From Tardiphaga sp. vice304 (GTDB lineage Bacteria; Pseudomonadota; Alphaproteobacteria; Rhizobiales; Xanthobacteraceae): DNA of 64,000 bases. Location: contig NZ_CP041402.1 of NCBI RefSeq assembly GCF_007018905.1, forward strand, positions 806,001 to 870,000. Direction: 5' to 3'. Positions within the stretch are counted from its first letter, which is position 1, and each line of letters opens with the position of its first letter. This document shows positions 34,558 through 43,711 of the stretch, one piece after another. The position numbers and the translations under genes are program-made. The notes under the pieces were generated by a model. It had not been told where the DNA came from, searched no databases, and saw only the letters and a list, made by a program, of their open reading frames with translations.

Positions 34558-34857
34558 TCAGCCAGGGCCGAACTTGAAGCGGCCGTCGTCTTCCAGGAAC
34601 GAGCCGCTGCGCATGTAGAGCTGGCCGTTCTCGCCGATGAAGAACAGCGTGTTCTTCGGCACCTTCCGTGCGCCCTTCAGCAGGAATTTGGCGTTGCTGG
34701 TGCCCATCTTGTAAGCGAAGGTTTTGCCGTTGGCGTCGTAGCCATAGCCCATGTCCGGCGTCAGCACCCATGGCGTCGGCGGCGGCGACTGGGCAAAGGC
34801 TGGCATGGCCAGCACCGTCAGCCCTGCTGCGCAGATCATCGAAATCACTCTGGCCAT
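34558..34857 (-). CDS. small exported protein, unknown
   Basis: A 99-residue protein with a signal peptide (MARVISMICAAGLTVLAMPAFA) set by a GGAGA site before the ATG at 34857. The mature part has DMGYGYDANGKTFAYKMGTS and SFLEDDGRFKFGPG. Repeated G-Y and K-F elements hint at a small beta sheet. I know it only as a conserved exported protein of Bradyrhizobium-type genomes, and no function can be given. Confidence 0.65.
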   Translation of the reverse strand: MARVISMICAAGLTVLAMPAFAQSPPPTPWVLTPDMGYGYDANGKTFAYKMGTSNAKFLLKGARKVPKNTLFFIGENGQLYMRSGSFLEDDGRFKFGPG

Positions 34858-35035
34858 GCTGCCATCTCCATGTATCGCGGGTAGCTTGAACAAATCACGA
34901 ACGGTCCGCGGTGGTCAAGTTGCACGGTGCATGCGACAGGCCGGTCGCAAGTTGCGGGTTGCCGATCGTCGCGGTCCGGCTATCTTTGCGTCGGGTTTGT
35001 CGGTCTCCCATGAGGCCGGCGATGGGGACAGTTCG

Positions 35036-35518
35036 ATGCAAGTGATCGTCAAAGGTGCGGCCGTTCTCGGTTTTCTGGCGCTGGCGCTGGCGCAGGGCGC
35101 CGCGGTGGCCGATGATTTCAAGCTCAGTAACAACCAGCGCATAACGTGCGGCCGCGGCCTCTCCGCCGGGAAGCTGTCGACCTCGACTTGCCGCTCCTAC
35201 GCCTATTTGTTCAATGCCAGGACGTCGGAATATTTCCGCTGCTCGGTCAGCCTGTCGATGACCCGCGATACCAAGGAGATCATCAATACCCAAAGCGACG
35301 GCAATTGTGTCAAGAAGCCTCGCATCTTCGACACCGACGGCAACTACACATTTGACGCTACTGAGACCGAGCCGCCGAACACCAACTCCTTCTTCGGAAC
35401 CGGCGGCTACGCCATCTGGGCCAGCGACATCACCACGCAGAAACTGCGCGGCTGCATCACCATCGCCTCAGGCCTGGGCTCCGATATCAGCAAGTGCGTG
35501 GATATGAAATTCGAGTGA
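35036..35518 (+). CDS. exported Cys-containing protein, unknown
   Basis: A 160-residue protein. The start at 35036 is chosen for its signal peptide (MQVIVKGAAVLGFLALALAQGAAVA). The mature part has six Cys (CGRGLSAG, TCRSY, FRCSVS, NCVKKP, GCITI, KCVDMK), an even number that suggests disulfides in the periplasm. I do not recognise a domain. It is isolated and followed by a palindromic repeat. Confidence 0.6.
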   Translation: MQVIVKGAAVLGFLALALAQGAAVADDFKLSNNQRITCGRGLSAGKLSTSTCRSYAYLFNARTSEYFRCSVSLSMTRDTKEIINTQSDGNCVKKPRIFDTDGNYTFDATETEPPNTNSFFGTGGYAIWASDITTQKLRGCITIASGLGSDISKCVDMKFE

Positions 35519-35540
35519 GGTGGCCTGCCGCAACACTCCG

Positions 35541-35685
35541 TGTCGTCGCCGCGAACGCGGGGACCCATACACGCTGTAGACATAGCTTGAACGCGGTCGT
35601 GGTGGCTACGGTGATCCAACCTCAATGACCGAGGCTATGGGTCCCCGCTCCGCGCACGCCTTCGGCGTGCTAGGCGGGGACGACA
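35541..35685. repeat. palindromic repeat, TGTCGTCCCCGCG family, copy 1
   Basis: About 145 bp with ends tgtcgtcgccgcgaacgcgg and gcggggacgaca. The inner pair is ggacccata / tatgggtcc. A related element is at 37715-37833. It lies after an exported-protein gene and before the tctC-type gene, between convergent transcripts. Confidence 0.8.
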
Positions 35686-35709
35686 TGTGAAGCTGCCATA
35701 GCGATCAGA

Positions 35710-36702
35710 CTACTCCGGCTTGATGCCGGCGAACTGCGCGACCTTGCCCCACTTCTCGATTTCCGAGACCACGAAGGCCTGCATCGCTTCCGGCGAACCG
35801 CCTGCGGGCTCGGCGCCGAGTTTGCGCAAGCGTGCGGTGCCGTCCTCGGATTTGATGAACTTTTCGATGCTGGCGTTCAGCTTGGTGATCATGTCCTTCG
35901 AGGTCTTCGCCGGCGCCGCGACGGTGAACCATGACGCCGCCTCGTAACCGGGGACGCCGGCCTCGGCGATGGTCGGGATCTCCGGCATCAGCGGCCAACG
36001 CGTCGCGGTCGATACCGCGATGGCGCGAATCGAATTCGACTCCGCGAAAGGCTGCGCCGCCGGCAGGTTGTCGATCATCAGGTGAACACGGCCTGCGATC
36101 AGGTCGGTCAGCGCGGGCGCGCTGCCCTTGTAGGGAACATGCACGATGTTGACGCCGGTCATCGACTTGAACAGTTCGGTGGAGACATGGGCAGTCGAGC
36201 CGAGGCCGGGGGTGCCATAAAAGAACTCGCCGGGCTTCGATTTCGCCAGCGCGATGAATTCAGCGACGTTCTTCACCGGCAGCGAGTTGGTCACCGAGAA
36301 CAGGTTGGGAACCTTGGCGATGATGATCACCGGCGCCAGGTCCTTGATCGGATCATAGGCCATCGCCTTGAACACGAACTTGTTGATCGCATGGGTACCA
36401 GGCGTGCCGACCAGGAAGGTGTAGCCATCGGGCTCCGCCTTGGCGACGAAGTCGGCGGCGATGTTGCCGCCGGCGCCGGGCTTGTTCTCGACGATGAACT
36501 GCTGGCCGAATTCCTCGGAAATCTTGGCGGCGACGACGCGCGCCAGGATATCGGTGGTGCCGCCGGCCGCGAACGGCACGATGAATTTCACCGGCCGCGT
36601 CGGCCAGGCATCGGCGGCGCGGGCGTGTCGCGACAGCAGCGGCAGGCCGAGCGCGGCGGCGCCACCGAGGATCAGCGAGCGGCGGGACGGGGAAATGGAC
36701 AT
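35710..36702 (-). CDS. tripartite tricarboxylate transporter receptor (TctC/Bug)
   Basis: A 330-residue periplasmic binding protein. The Tat-like leader MSISPSRRSLILGGAAALGLPL has a twin Arg. The Bug signature PTRPVKFIVPFAAGGTTDIL is followed by the second-domain GTPGTHAINKFV and PYKGSAPALTDLIAGRV. These bind carboxylates such as citrate, adipate or nicotinate derivatives. No TctAB membrane components are nearby, so it may be an orphan receptor, as is common in these genomes. Start set by a GGAGA site. Confidence 0.9.
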   Translation of the reverse strand: MSISPSRRSLILGGAAALGLPLLSRHARAADAWPTRPVKFIVPFAAGGTTDILARVVAAKISEEFGQQFIVENKPGAGGNIAADFVAKAEPDGYTFLVGTPGTHAINKFVFKAMAYDPIKDLAPVIIIAKVPNLFSVTNSLPVKNVAEFIALAKSKPGEFFYGTPGLGSTAHVSTELFKSMTGVNIVHVPYKGSAPALTDLIAGRVHLMIDNLPAAQPFAESNSIRAIAVSTATRWPLMPEIPTIAEAGVPGYEAASWFTVAAPAKTSKDMITKLNASIEKFIKSEDGTARLRKLGAEPAGGSPEAMQAFVVSEIEKWGKVAQFAGIKPE

Positions 36703-36805
36703 GATATTCTCCACTGACGGCGCCAGGCAGCGCGGGTAGCGGTCATTCGACCGAAAGCTGGCGGGTTGTCGCCCGGATTGCCGCCCGGCACCAGTGGCCA
36801 AACGG

Positions 36806-37257
36806 CTAAAAAGTCCTGGTCTCTGGCATCATGGTAAGGAAAAGTACAAGCCCCAGGCCGGCGATCCCGGCCAGCACCAGAAACGCCGCAGCGTGATTGC
36901 GGACAGTGCCGGCACGTACACCGCGGCGGCGACACCGGTCAGCGCCTGCGCGGTGGCGACGAACAGGAAGCCGGGATACAGCGGCAGCACGATCGAGCCG
37001 AGCGTGACGGCGACGGCGGCAAGGATGAGCGCGGCGCGTTTCGCGGTGGTCCTGTCGATAAAGGCTCCGGCCGGCGTCTGAGCCACGATGCCGGCCACCG
37101 CCGCCACCGACATCACCACGCCGATCGAGGCCTCGTCCCATTTCTGCTCGGTGAGAAGATAGATCGCCAGATAGGGCCCAAGCCCGCCCCGCACATCGGC
37201 CAGAAAGAAATTCAGCGCATCGAGAGGGCGCTTGATCGTGTCAGCTTCGGTACGCAC
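36806..37257 (-). pseudogene. MFS transporter with internal deletion and frame break
   Basis: The first 120 codons from 37257 read as the beginning of an MFS protein (LADVRGGLGPYLAIYLLTEQ and AGAFIDRTTAKRAALILAA). Then the frame collapses at about 36900. In the next frame the last 27 codons (FLVLAGIAGLGLVLFLTMMP, ETRTF) are the end of an MFS protein. Roughly 250 codons between have gone. A normal MFS has about 400 residues. Clearly non-functional. Substrate unknown. Confidence 0.8.
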
Positions 37258-37325
37258 CGGCTATCCTTCCGGCACGTCGGTGCCGGCGATCCAACTACGC
37301 TTGAGGCCGGGGGTTCCTCGTCGGG

Positions 37326-37370
37326 CAGAATGGCGACGCCTACGATGTCGAAATTACCGACTATCACTAG
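37326..37370 (+). pseudogene. HigB toxin C-terminal remnant
   Basis: The 14 codons and stop just before higA read QNGDAYDVEITDYH. This is the well-kept C-terminus of HigB/RelE-type host inhibition toxins (DGDAYDVxxxDYH). A stop lies a few codons upstream in the same frame and the rest of the toxin is absent. The remnant's stop overlaps the ribosome site of higA, the normal toxin-antitoxin spacing. The family call is from memory of the ending. Confidence 0.65.
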
Positions 37371-37378
37371 GAGAGAGC

Positions 37379-37669
37379 ATGAGCATCGCACGGGAAAAAA
37401 TCCAAATGCACCGCCTGCCGAGCACCCCGGGCGAGATGCTGCTTCATGAATTCATGCTTCCCAATGAAATGTCGGCACGCGCCCTCGCGCGGGATCTGGG
37501 AGTTCCTCCAAACCGCATTACCGGCATCATCAACGGCAAGCGCGCTATGACGGCAGACACGGCCGCCTTGTTCGAGAAGCGTCTTGGCATGCCCGGAGAA
37601 TTCTGGATGAACCTGCAATCGAATTATGATTTTGCCGTTGCGAGACAGCGGAACGCCAAGGCGGCTTGA
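37379..37669 (+). CDS. higA: HigA-family antitoxin (orphan)
   Basis: A 96-residue XRE-type HTH protein. HRLPSTPGEMLLHEFMLPNE, SARALARDLGVPPNRITGII (helix-turn-helix) and LGMPGEFWMNLQSNYDFAVA match HigA/VapI. The antitoxin normally neutralises HigB and represses the pair. Only the last 14 codons of HigB remain upstream, so this is an orphan antitoxin that may still act as a repressor. GGAGAGAG stands before the ATG. Confidence 0.9.
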   Translation: MSIAREKIQMHRLPSTPGEMLLHEFMLPNEMSARALARDLGVPPNRITGIINGKRAMTADTAALFEKRLGMPGEFWMNLQSNYDFAVARQRNAKAA

Positions 37670-37714
37670 TCGGTCGCCGCGCCATCATTCGACTTGGGCG
37701 TCGCAACAACCTCT

Positions 37715-37833
37715 GTGTCGTCCCCGCGAAAGCACGGACCCACAGCCTCCGTCCGTTAAAACAGAAACGCCGCGGCTTCCCGGTTTCAACCGAGAGGCCG
37801 CGGCGTATGGGTCGGCGCGTTCGCGGGACGACT
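37715..37833. repeat. palindromic repeat, TGTCGTCCCCGCG family, copy 2
   Basis: About 119 bp with ends tgtcgtccccgcgaa and ttcgcgggacgac, and inner segments ggacccaca and tatgggtc. A central perfect inverted repeat, cgccgcggc / gccgcggcg, adds a second hairpin. It fills the gap between higA and the first TAXI receptor gene, which converge on it. Confidence 0.75.
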
Positions 37834-37888
37834 CGTGGAGCGCGAGAAGGACGCTGCGAATGTTGAGGTCGCAGCTAAAGGCTTCGCA

Positions 37889-38860
37889 TCAGCCGCCGAT
37901 GCCCTTTTCCTTGAAGTATTTCAGCGCGCCCGGGTGGAACGGGATCGGGGAGCGTTCCTGGATCTGGTTGGTCAATGAGAAGCTCTCGGCCTCTTTGTGA
38001 ACGGCGACGAGGTCGGCCTTCTTCTCGACCAGCGTCTTGACGATGTTGTAGGCGTCGTCGTTGCTCATCTTGTCGCCGGTGACGATGATGTTCCAGACTT
38101 CGGTGTTGGCATTGTCCTTGTCCATGCCGGGATAGATGCTCTTTGCGATGTTGGACGGCGAATACAGCTTGCCGTATTTGGCGTTCATTTTCTCGACGAG
38201 ATCGCTGTGATCGATCAGCTTGATCTTCATGCCGGGCGTGGCGGCGAGGTCGGTCACCGCCGCGGTCGGCACGCCGCCGACCCACATGAAGGCGTCGATC
38301 TTGCGGTCCTTGATGGCGTTGACGGATTCGGCGACGCCGAGCCGCTCGCGCTTCATGTCCTTGTCCTTGTCGAGGCCGGCCGCCTCCAGCACACGAAACG
38401 CCATCACCTCGGTGGCGCTGCCCGGCGATCCCGTCGAGACGCGCTTGCCCTTGAGGTCGGACATCTTCTCGATGCCGGCGCCTTCCACCGTCACCACATG
38501 CATGCGATTCGGATATACCACCAGCAGCGTTTGCAGCGGCACCTTGGCCTTGAACTTGTCCTGGCCGTTGAAGGCGTCGAGGGCGGCGTCCGCCATGCTG
38601 AAGCCGAGTTCGCTCTGGCCGGACGCGATCAGCTTGAGGTTATCGACCGAGCCGCCGGTGACTTCGGCGGTCGCCTGGGTGTTGGGCAGTGCCTTCGACA
38701 GCACGTTGGCGATCGCGCCGCCGAGCGGGTAATACACGCCGCCGGTGCCGCCGGTGCCGATCGCCATGGTCTTCTGCTGGGCAGTGGCGCCGCCGGCAAT
38801 GAGCAGGCCGGCGGCGACCGTCAGCGCGATCGCGGTCTTCTGGTGCAGTTTCTTGAGCAT
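37889..38860 (-). CDS. TAXI-type TRAP receptor 1
   Basis: A 323-residue periplasmic receptor of the TRAP-TAXI family. It has a signal peptide of about 27 residues, then TMAIGTGGTGGVYYPLGGAI (TAXI signature), VTGGSVDNLKLIASGQSELG, and a C-terminal FHPGALKYFKEKG. It delivers a carboxylate or amino acid to the fused TRAP permease. Start at 38860 with AGGAGA. It is a close paralog of the next gene, 53 bp away. Substrate unknown. Confidence 0.92.
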   Translation of the reverse strand: MLKKLHQKTAIALTVAAGLLIAGGATAQQKTMAIGTGGTGGVYYPLGGAIANVLSKALPNTQATAEVTGGSVDNLKLIASGQSELGFSMADAALDAFNGQDKFKAKVPLQTLLVVYPNRMHVVTVEGAGIEKMSDLKGKRVSTGSPGSATEVMAFRVLEAAGLDKDKDMKRERLGVAESVNAIKDRKIDAFMWVGGVPTAAVTDLAATPGMKIKLIDHSDLVEKMNAKYGKLYSPSNIAKSIYPGMDKDNANTEVWNIIVTGDKMSNDDAYNIVKTLVEKKADLVAVHKEAESFSLTNQIQERSPIPFHPGALKYFKEKGIGG

Positions 38861-38913
38861 CGGTCTCGTCTCCTGTGGTCGGATGAAATGGGATAGCGGA
38901 AATGGGATCGGGC

Positions 38914-39882
38914 CTAGGGGCGGGCCCCGGCCTCCTTCAGATATTTCAACGTGCCGGGATGGTAGGGCGCCGGCGACTCCGCCGTGGTCTGGGTGGCCAG
39001 GTTGATGTTCTGGGCCTCCTTGTGAACGCCCACGAGTTCGGCCTTGTTCTCGAAGATCGCCCTGGTGATGGCATAGGCGCTCTCGTCGGACATCTTGTCG
39101 GTCGCCATCACCTGGTTCCAGGCGGCGAAGCCCTTGCTGTCCGTGGTTTGGCCGGGATAGCTGCCGGCCTTGATGACGCTCGGCGCGAAGATCTGGCCGT
39201 ATTTCTTTACGATCGGTTCGAGCAAGTGATCGATATCGATCAGCTTGATGGTGACGCCGGGCGTTGCGGCGAGGTCGGTGACCGCGGCGGTCGGCACGCC
39301 GCCGCCCCAGAAGAAGGCATCGATCTTGCGGTCCTTCAGCGCGCTGCCGGATTCGGCGACGGACAGTCGCTCGCGCTTGACGTCGCGGTCCTTGTCGAGG
39401 CCGGCGGCTTCCAGCAGCCGAAAGGTCTGCGACTCCGTGGCACTGCCCGGCGCACCGCTGGAGATGCGCTTGCCCTTGAGGTCGCTGAATTTCTCGATGC
39501 CGGTGCCGGCGATGGTGACGACATGCACCGGGCTGGAATAGATCGCGACGATGGTGCGCAGCGGCACCGGCTTCTTGAACTTGGCCTCGCCCTTCACCGC
39601 GTCGGCCGCGACGTCGCCGGTCATGAAACCGAGATCGGCCTGGCCGCTCTCCAGCAGCTTGATGTTGTCGACGCTGCCGCCGGTCACTTCCGCTGTGGCC
39701 TGGGTGTGATCCAGTTTCTTCGACAGCATGTTGGCGAGGCCGCCGCCGAGCGGATAGAAGATGCCGCCGGTGCCGCCGGTCGCAATCGCGATGGTTTTTT
39801 CCGGGGTCTTGTCTTGCGCCATGGCGCCGCCGGCCGCGCAAGCGATGCCGAGCAAGGCCATGCCGAAGGTGGTCCACTTCAC
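38914..39882 (-). CDS. TAXI-type TRAP receptor 2
   Basis: A 322-residue paralog of the receptor just downstream. It shares TIAIATGGTGGIFYPLGGGL, VTGGSVDNIKLLESGQADLG and PYHPGTLKYLKEAG. The start is a GTG at 39882, behind GGGAG, giving signal peptide KWTTFGMALLGIACAAGGAM. It lies 87 bp after the TRAP permease, so permease and both receptors are probably one operon. The two receptors may widen the substrate range. Confidence 0.9.
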   Translation of the reverse strand: MKWTTFGMALLGIACAAGGAMAQDKTPEKTIAIATGGTGGIFYPLGGGLANMLSKKLDHTQATAEVTGGSVDNIKLLESGQADLGFMTGDVAADAVKGEAKFKKPVPLRTIVAIYSSPVHVVTIAGTGIEKFSDLKGKRISSGAPGSATESQTFRLLEAAGLDKDRDVKRERLSVAESGSALKDRKIDAFFWGGGVPTAAVTDLAATPGVTIKLIDIDHLLEPIVKKYGQIFAPSVIKAGSYPGQTTDSKGFAAWNQVMATDKMSDESAYAITRAIFENKAELVGVHKEAQNINLATQTTAESPAPYHPGTLKYLKEAGARP

Positions 39883-39969
39883 GATGCGTACTCCCAGTGT
39901 CCGGCGCCGCTTATCTGCGGCGTCCGATCGTTCTCTCGTCACGCGCCGACCGGATCGGCATCCGGCCAG

Positions 39970-41994
39970 CTAGGCCGGTATCGGCCGTGGCGCGGTCTTG
40001 TACTGCCACATCAGCACGCCCAGGCCGATCAGCAGGCCCGGAACGAACGTGTAGCTGATGTCACGCCCGGTGATTGATTCGAGGATCGCCTCGATCAGGC
40101 TCGGGAAAACCAGCAACAGACCGGATAGCAGAAGCAGGCCGCGTTCGAGCGGGGTGGTTTGTCGCAGTGCCCAGTTTTGCGCAACGGCGGCCAGCGCCAC
40201 CAGGCCCAGCGTCGTCTTGAAGGTGATCTCGATAATATCCACCCACGAGCCGCCCTTCGGGATCGCCAGCAGCAGGCCGACACCCTGCGGGTCGAGCACG
40301 AACACGAACGGCACCAGGAACGCCGGCAACGTATATTTCCAGGATTGCAGCGTGGTCTTGTAGGGGCTGCCGCCGGTGATAGCCGCAGCCGCGAACGGCG
40401 ACAGCGCCGTCGGTGGCGACACTTCGGAAAGCACCGCATAGTAGAAGATGAACATGTGCGCGGCATAGTCGGGAACGCCGAGCTTGATCAGCGCGGGTGC
40501 GGCGATCACCGCGCAGATGATGTAGGAGGCGGTGACCGGCACCGCGAGGCCGATCACCCAGACGATCAGCGCGGTGTAGATCGCGGTCAAGAGCAGGCTG
40601 CCGCCGGCATAGGCGATCACGATCGAGGAGAATTTTAGTCCCAGCCCGGTCAGCGTGACGACGCCGACCACGATGCCGGCGCAGGCGCAGGTGGTGGCGG
40701 CGTTCAGCGCGCCGATTGAGCCGTCGCCCAGCGCCCGCACCAGCTTCCGCGGCACCAGCGCGGTTTCCTTGCGCAGGAAGCTGAGCGCGAAGGTCACGGC
40801 GGTGGCGTAGAACACCGACAGCGACGGCGAATAGCCGATCACCATGAAGATCACGACGGCGATCAGCGAGATGAAATGGAAGCCGTAGCGCTTCGTCATC
40901 TGCCAGATGCTCATCTCCGGCTTGAAGTGCACGTCGTGCGAGCCGAAGCGCTTGGCGTCGATCTCGACCATCAAGAGCAGCGACAAATAGTACAGGCAGG
41001 TCGGAATGGTAGCCATCCAGATCACGTCGAGATAGCTGATCTTGAGAAATTCCGCGATCAGGAAGGCCGCGGCGCCCAGCACAGGCGGCGACAGGATGGC
41101 GCCAAGCCCGCCCGCGGCGAGCAGTCCGCCAGCGGCGTTCTTCTCGAAGCCGGCTTTCGCCAGCATCGGATAGGCCACGGTGCCGATCATCACCGTGGTG
41201 GCGACGCCGGAGCCGGAGGGGCCGCCGAGCAGGAACGACGACAGCACCACGGTGCGGCCGGCGGCATTCGGCTTGCCGCCCATCATGGCCAGCGAGAAGT
41301 CGATGAAGAACTTGCCGGCTCCGGATTGCGCCAGCAGCGAGCCGTAGATCGTGAACAGAATGATCAGCGTCGCCGAGACGTCGACCGCAACGCCGAAGAT
41401 GCCCTCCAGCGTGATGAACAGATGGCCGACCAGCCGTGGCAGGTCGTAGCCGCGATGCGTCCATGGCGCCGGCAGATGCGGCCCGAGCATCGCGTACGCG
41501 ATGAAGAACAGCGACACCACCGGCATGATCAGTCCGGTGGTGCGGCGGGTGGCTTCCAGCAGCAGCACGATGAAGGTGATGCCCACCAGCACGTCGAGAT
41601 GGTCCGGCATGGTGGCGCGATCGGTGAAATCGTCGCCGCCCCACAGCGCATAGGCGATGGTGCCGACGGCCACGATGCCGGGCACGATGTCCCACCAGCG
41701 CACCCGGTTGCGGAATCGCGTCGCCAGCGGAAATAGCAGGAAGCTCAGCACCAGCGTGAAGGCGACGTGGACGTAGCGCAGTTCCTGGGTCGGTACGATC
41801 GCATAGGCGGCATAGAGGTGGAACAGGCTCATCACCACGGCGATGCCGGTCGATATCGTCCCGGCCCAGCCGAGCAGCCGGTTGGTCGCGCCTTCGTCCG
41901 CCTCGATATAGGCTTCCGCCTTGAGCAGCGCCTCGTTGGAGACGACGACGGTTTCGTCGGCCTCGACTGTCGCGCGGGTTTTGTCGTCCGTCAT
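39970..41994 (-). CDS. fused TRAP transporter permease (DctQM type, TAXI system)
   Basis: A 674-residue membrane protein joining the small (DctQ, 4-helix) and large (DctM, 12-helix) TRAP permease parts, as is usual for TAXI systems. Visible are LGGPSGSGVATTVMIGTVAY, AAGGLLAAGGLGAILSPPVL and VSPPTALSPFAAAAITGG, all DctM features. Uptake is driven by the sodium or proton gradient. The ATG at 41994 follows a G-rich site. A longer open frame upstream is not real, since it would overlap the divergent promoter. Confidence 0.93.
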   Translation of the reverse strand: MTDDKTRATVEADETVVVSNEALLKAEAYIEADEGATNRLLGWAGTISTGIAVVMSLFHLYAAYAIVPTQELRYVHVAFTLVLSFLLFPLATRFRNRVRWWDIVPGIVAVGTIAYALWGGDDFTDRATMPDHLDVLVGITFIVLLLEATRRTTGLIMPVVSLFFIAYAMLGPHLPAPWTHRGYDLPRLVGHLFITLEGIFGVAVDVSATLIILFTIYGSLLAQSGAGKFFIDFSLAMMGGKPNAAGRTVVLSSFLLGGPSGSGVATTVMIGTVAYPMLAKAGFEKNAAGGLLAAGGLGAILSPPVLGAAAFLIAEFLKISYLDVIWMATIPTCLYYLSLLLMVEIDAKRFGSHDVHFKPEMSIWQMTKRYGFHFISLIAVVIFMVIGYSPSLSVFYATAVTFALSFLRKETALVPRKLVRALGDGSIGALNAATTCACAGIVVGVVTLTGLGLKFSSIVIAYAGGSLLLTAIYTALIVWVIGLAVPVTASYIICAVIAAPALIKLGVPDYAAHMFIFYYAVLSEVSPPTALSPFAAAAITGGSPYKTTLQSWKYTLPAFLVPFVFVLDPQGVGLLLAIPKGGSWVDIIEITFKTTLGLVALAAVAQNWALRQTTPLERGLLLLSGLLLVFPSLIEAILESITGRDISYTFVPGLLIGLGVLMWQYKTAPRPIPA

Positions 41995-42194
41995 ATTCCC
42001 CCCGGGGAAATTTCGCCGGCTTTGCCGGCTGTTGTTTTTGCAGCGCCGGCATTGACGCCGTTTTGTCGCAGGGTTGCAAGGGGTGGGCCGTGAAACTTTG
42101 GTCGCGAGCAGCGCGGTTCCGCCGCTTCTCGGTCGCTTGACCGGCGCGGCGGCCACGTCCACGTTCCCGGCGGATTCGATCGGGAGTGCGGCTC

Positions 42195-43139
42195 ATGAAG
42201 ATGCGGTGGATCGCGGCAGCGATGGCGTTGGCAGTGATCCTGGGCCTGTCGGCGGCGGAGGCTCGGCAGCCGATCATCGTGCTGACCGGCGGCGCGTCCG
42301 GCGTGTACTACCCGCTCGGCGTCACCATCGCCAAGATATTCGCCGACATCCCCGACAGCCGGGTCGAGGTCCAGACCACCGACGGGTCTGTGGAGAACCT
42401 GATGCGGCTGCAGCAGGGCACCGGTCAGATCGCCTTCGCGCTCGGCGACGCGCTGCAGGACGCCTGGAAGGGCCGAACGGAAGCCGGCTTCGATGGCAAG
42501 CTCGACGGCCTGCGTGTGATCGGCGCGCTGTATCCGAGCTTCATCCAGATCGTCGCCACCAAGGCCAGCGGAATTCGCACGCTGCCGGATCTCCAGGGCA
42601 AAAGCCTGTCGGTCGGCCCCGAGAAATCCGGCACCGAATTGAATGCACGCGTAATTCTTGCGGCCGTCGGGTTGAAGGAGAGCCGCCTCGGACGGATCGA
42701 GCACAGGTCGTTCGGCGATTCCGCGCAGGCGATGGCGCAGAACAAGCTCGATGCCACGCTGCAATCCGCCGGCCTTGGCGTCACCGCGCTGAAGGAATTG
42801 AGCGACAACAACGACATCGTTTTCATCGCCGTGCCGAAACCGGTAGTGGTGAAAATGGGCGCCCCGTTCAGGCCCGGGGTCATCCCCGCCAACTCCTATC
42901 GCGGCCAGGATCAAGCATTGCCGACCGCACAAGTGATGAACTATCTCGTCACCAGCGCGGCGGTGTCGGACGACCTGGCCTACCGGATGACGAAGCTGGT
43001 ATTCGACTCGCTGCCGGAACTCGCCGTCGCCCATATGGTCGGCAGCGACATCCGGCGCGAGACGGCCGCGAAGCCCGGCCCGGTGCCACTGCACCCCGGC
43101 GCGATCCGTTACTACAGGGAAAAGGGGTTGCTGAAATAA
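42195..43139 (+). CDS. TAXI-type TRAP receptor 3, divergent
   Basis: A 314-residue exported receptor. Signal peptide MRWIAAAMALAVILGLSAAE, then PIIVLTGGASGVYYPLGVTI, VQTTDGSVENLMRLQQGTGQ, and C-terminal LHPGAIRYYREKGLLK. It is distinctly diverged from receptors 1 and 2, so it probably binds something else. The ATG at 42195 has GGGAG nine bases upstream. A GTG nine bases earlier is less likely. It is divergent from the permease with 200 bp between, and shares its last base with the next start (TAATG). Confidence 0.9.
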   Translation: MKMRWIAAAMALAVILGLSAAEARQPIIVLTGGASGVYYPLGVTIAKIFADIPDSRVEVQTTDGSVENLMRLQQGTGQIAFALGDALQDAWKGRTEAGFDGKLDGLRVIGALYPSFIQIVATKASGIRTLPDLQGKSLSVGPEKSGTELNARVILAAVGLKESRLGRIEHRSFGDSAQAMAQNKLDATLQSAGLGVTALKELSDNNDIVFIAVPKPVVVKMGAPFRPGVIPANSYRGQDQALPTAQVMNYLVTSAAVSDDLAYRMTKLVFDSLPELAVAHMVGSDIRRETAAKPGPVPLHPGAIRYYREKGLLK

Positions 43140-43642
43140 TGCAGCGTCGCGGGAAATTTGCCTTCATCCTGGCATCGTGCTCCGTGTTGTCGGTCGTCGC
43201 ATTCGCCGCGCCGTCCGGGCTGCCCGCCGATCCCGCTGTCGATTCCGCGCCTTGCGTGGCCGCGATCGCCTCCGGGATCGACGATTCCGTGATCTCTGTC
43301 TTTGATGCGTTGATCGACAACGACAAAACCCAACGCGCCGATCGCCTGAAGGCGTTGCTGGCGCGGGGCGCGGCCTATCAGCGCCGCAGCGACATCGACC
43401 GCGCCATTGCCGATTTTGATGTGGCGCTGCGGCTCGATCCGAAGCTTGCCGACGTCTTCAACACCCGCGGCGAGTTGCATCGCAGCCGGGCGGACCGGCC
43501 ACGCGCGCTCGCCGATTTCGGCGCTGCGCTGAAGATCGACCCGCAGCACGCCGCGGCGCGGGCCAATTTCAAGGCGCTGGCGCTGGAGTTGGAAAAGATC
43601 GGTGCCGATATGGCAATCAAAGGTCGACAAAACCGCCCTTGA
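43139..43642 (+). CDS. exported TPR-repeat protein
   Basis: A 167-residue protein with signal peptide (FAFILASCSVLSVVAFAAPS). It has two or three tetratricopeptide repeats (KALLARGAAYQRRSDIDRAI, LADVFNTRGELHRSRADRPR, ALADFGAALKIDP). The TPR superhelix binds peptide partners. Its start overlaps the stop of the TAXI receptor (TAATG), so they are translated together. A periplasmic TPR beside a receptor resembles TRAP systems in which a TPR helper binds the receptor (TatT/TatP style). Confidence 0.85.
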   Translation: MQRRGKFAFILASCSVLSVVAFAAPSGLPADPAVDSAPCVAAIASGIDDSVISVFDALIDNDKTQRADRLKALLARGAAYQRRSDIDRAIADFDVALRLDPKLADVFNTRGELHRSRADRPRALADFGAALKIDPQHAAARANFKALALELEKIGADMAIKGRQNRP

Positions 43643-43711
43643 AATAATGCTTCATCGGGTAACAATGCCGGCCGTGCCTCCGGCGTAACGACCGGGGCCG
43701 GGAGATACGTC

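Noticed and set aside
37889..39877. A 662-codon minus frame running through both TAXI receptor genes
   Set aside because: Its last part is the true receptor 1 frame. The upstream part is an out-of-frame shadow of receptor 2. The real start is the ATG at 38860 with a ribosome site.
42074..43642. A 522-codon frame read as one protein
   Set aside because: Only the last 167 codons (from 43139) are coding, with signal peptide and TPRs. The earlier part is a shadow of receptor 3.
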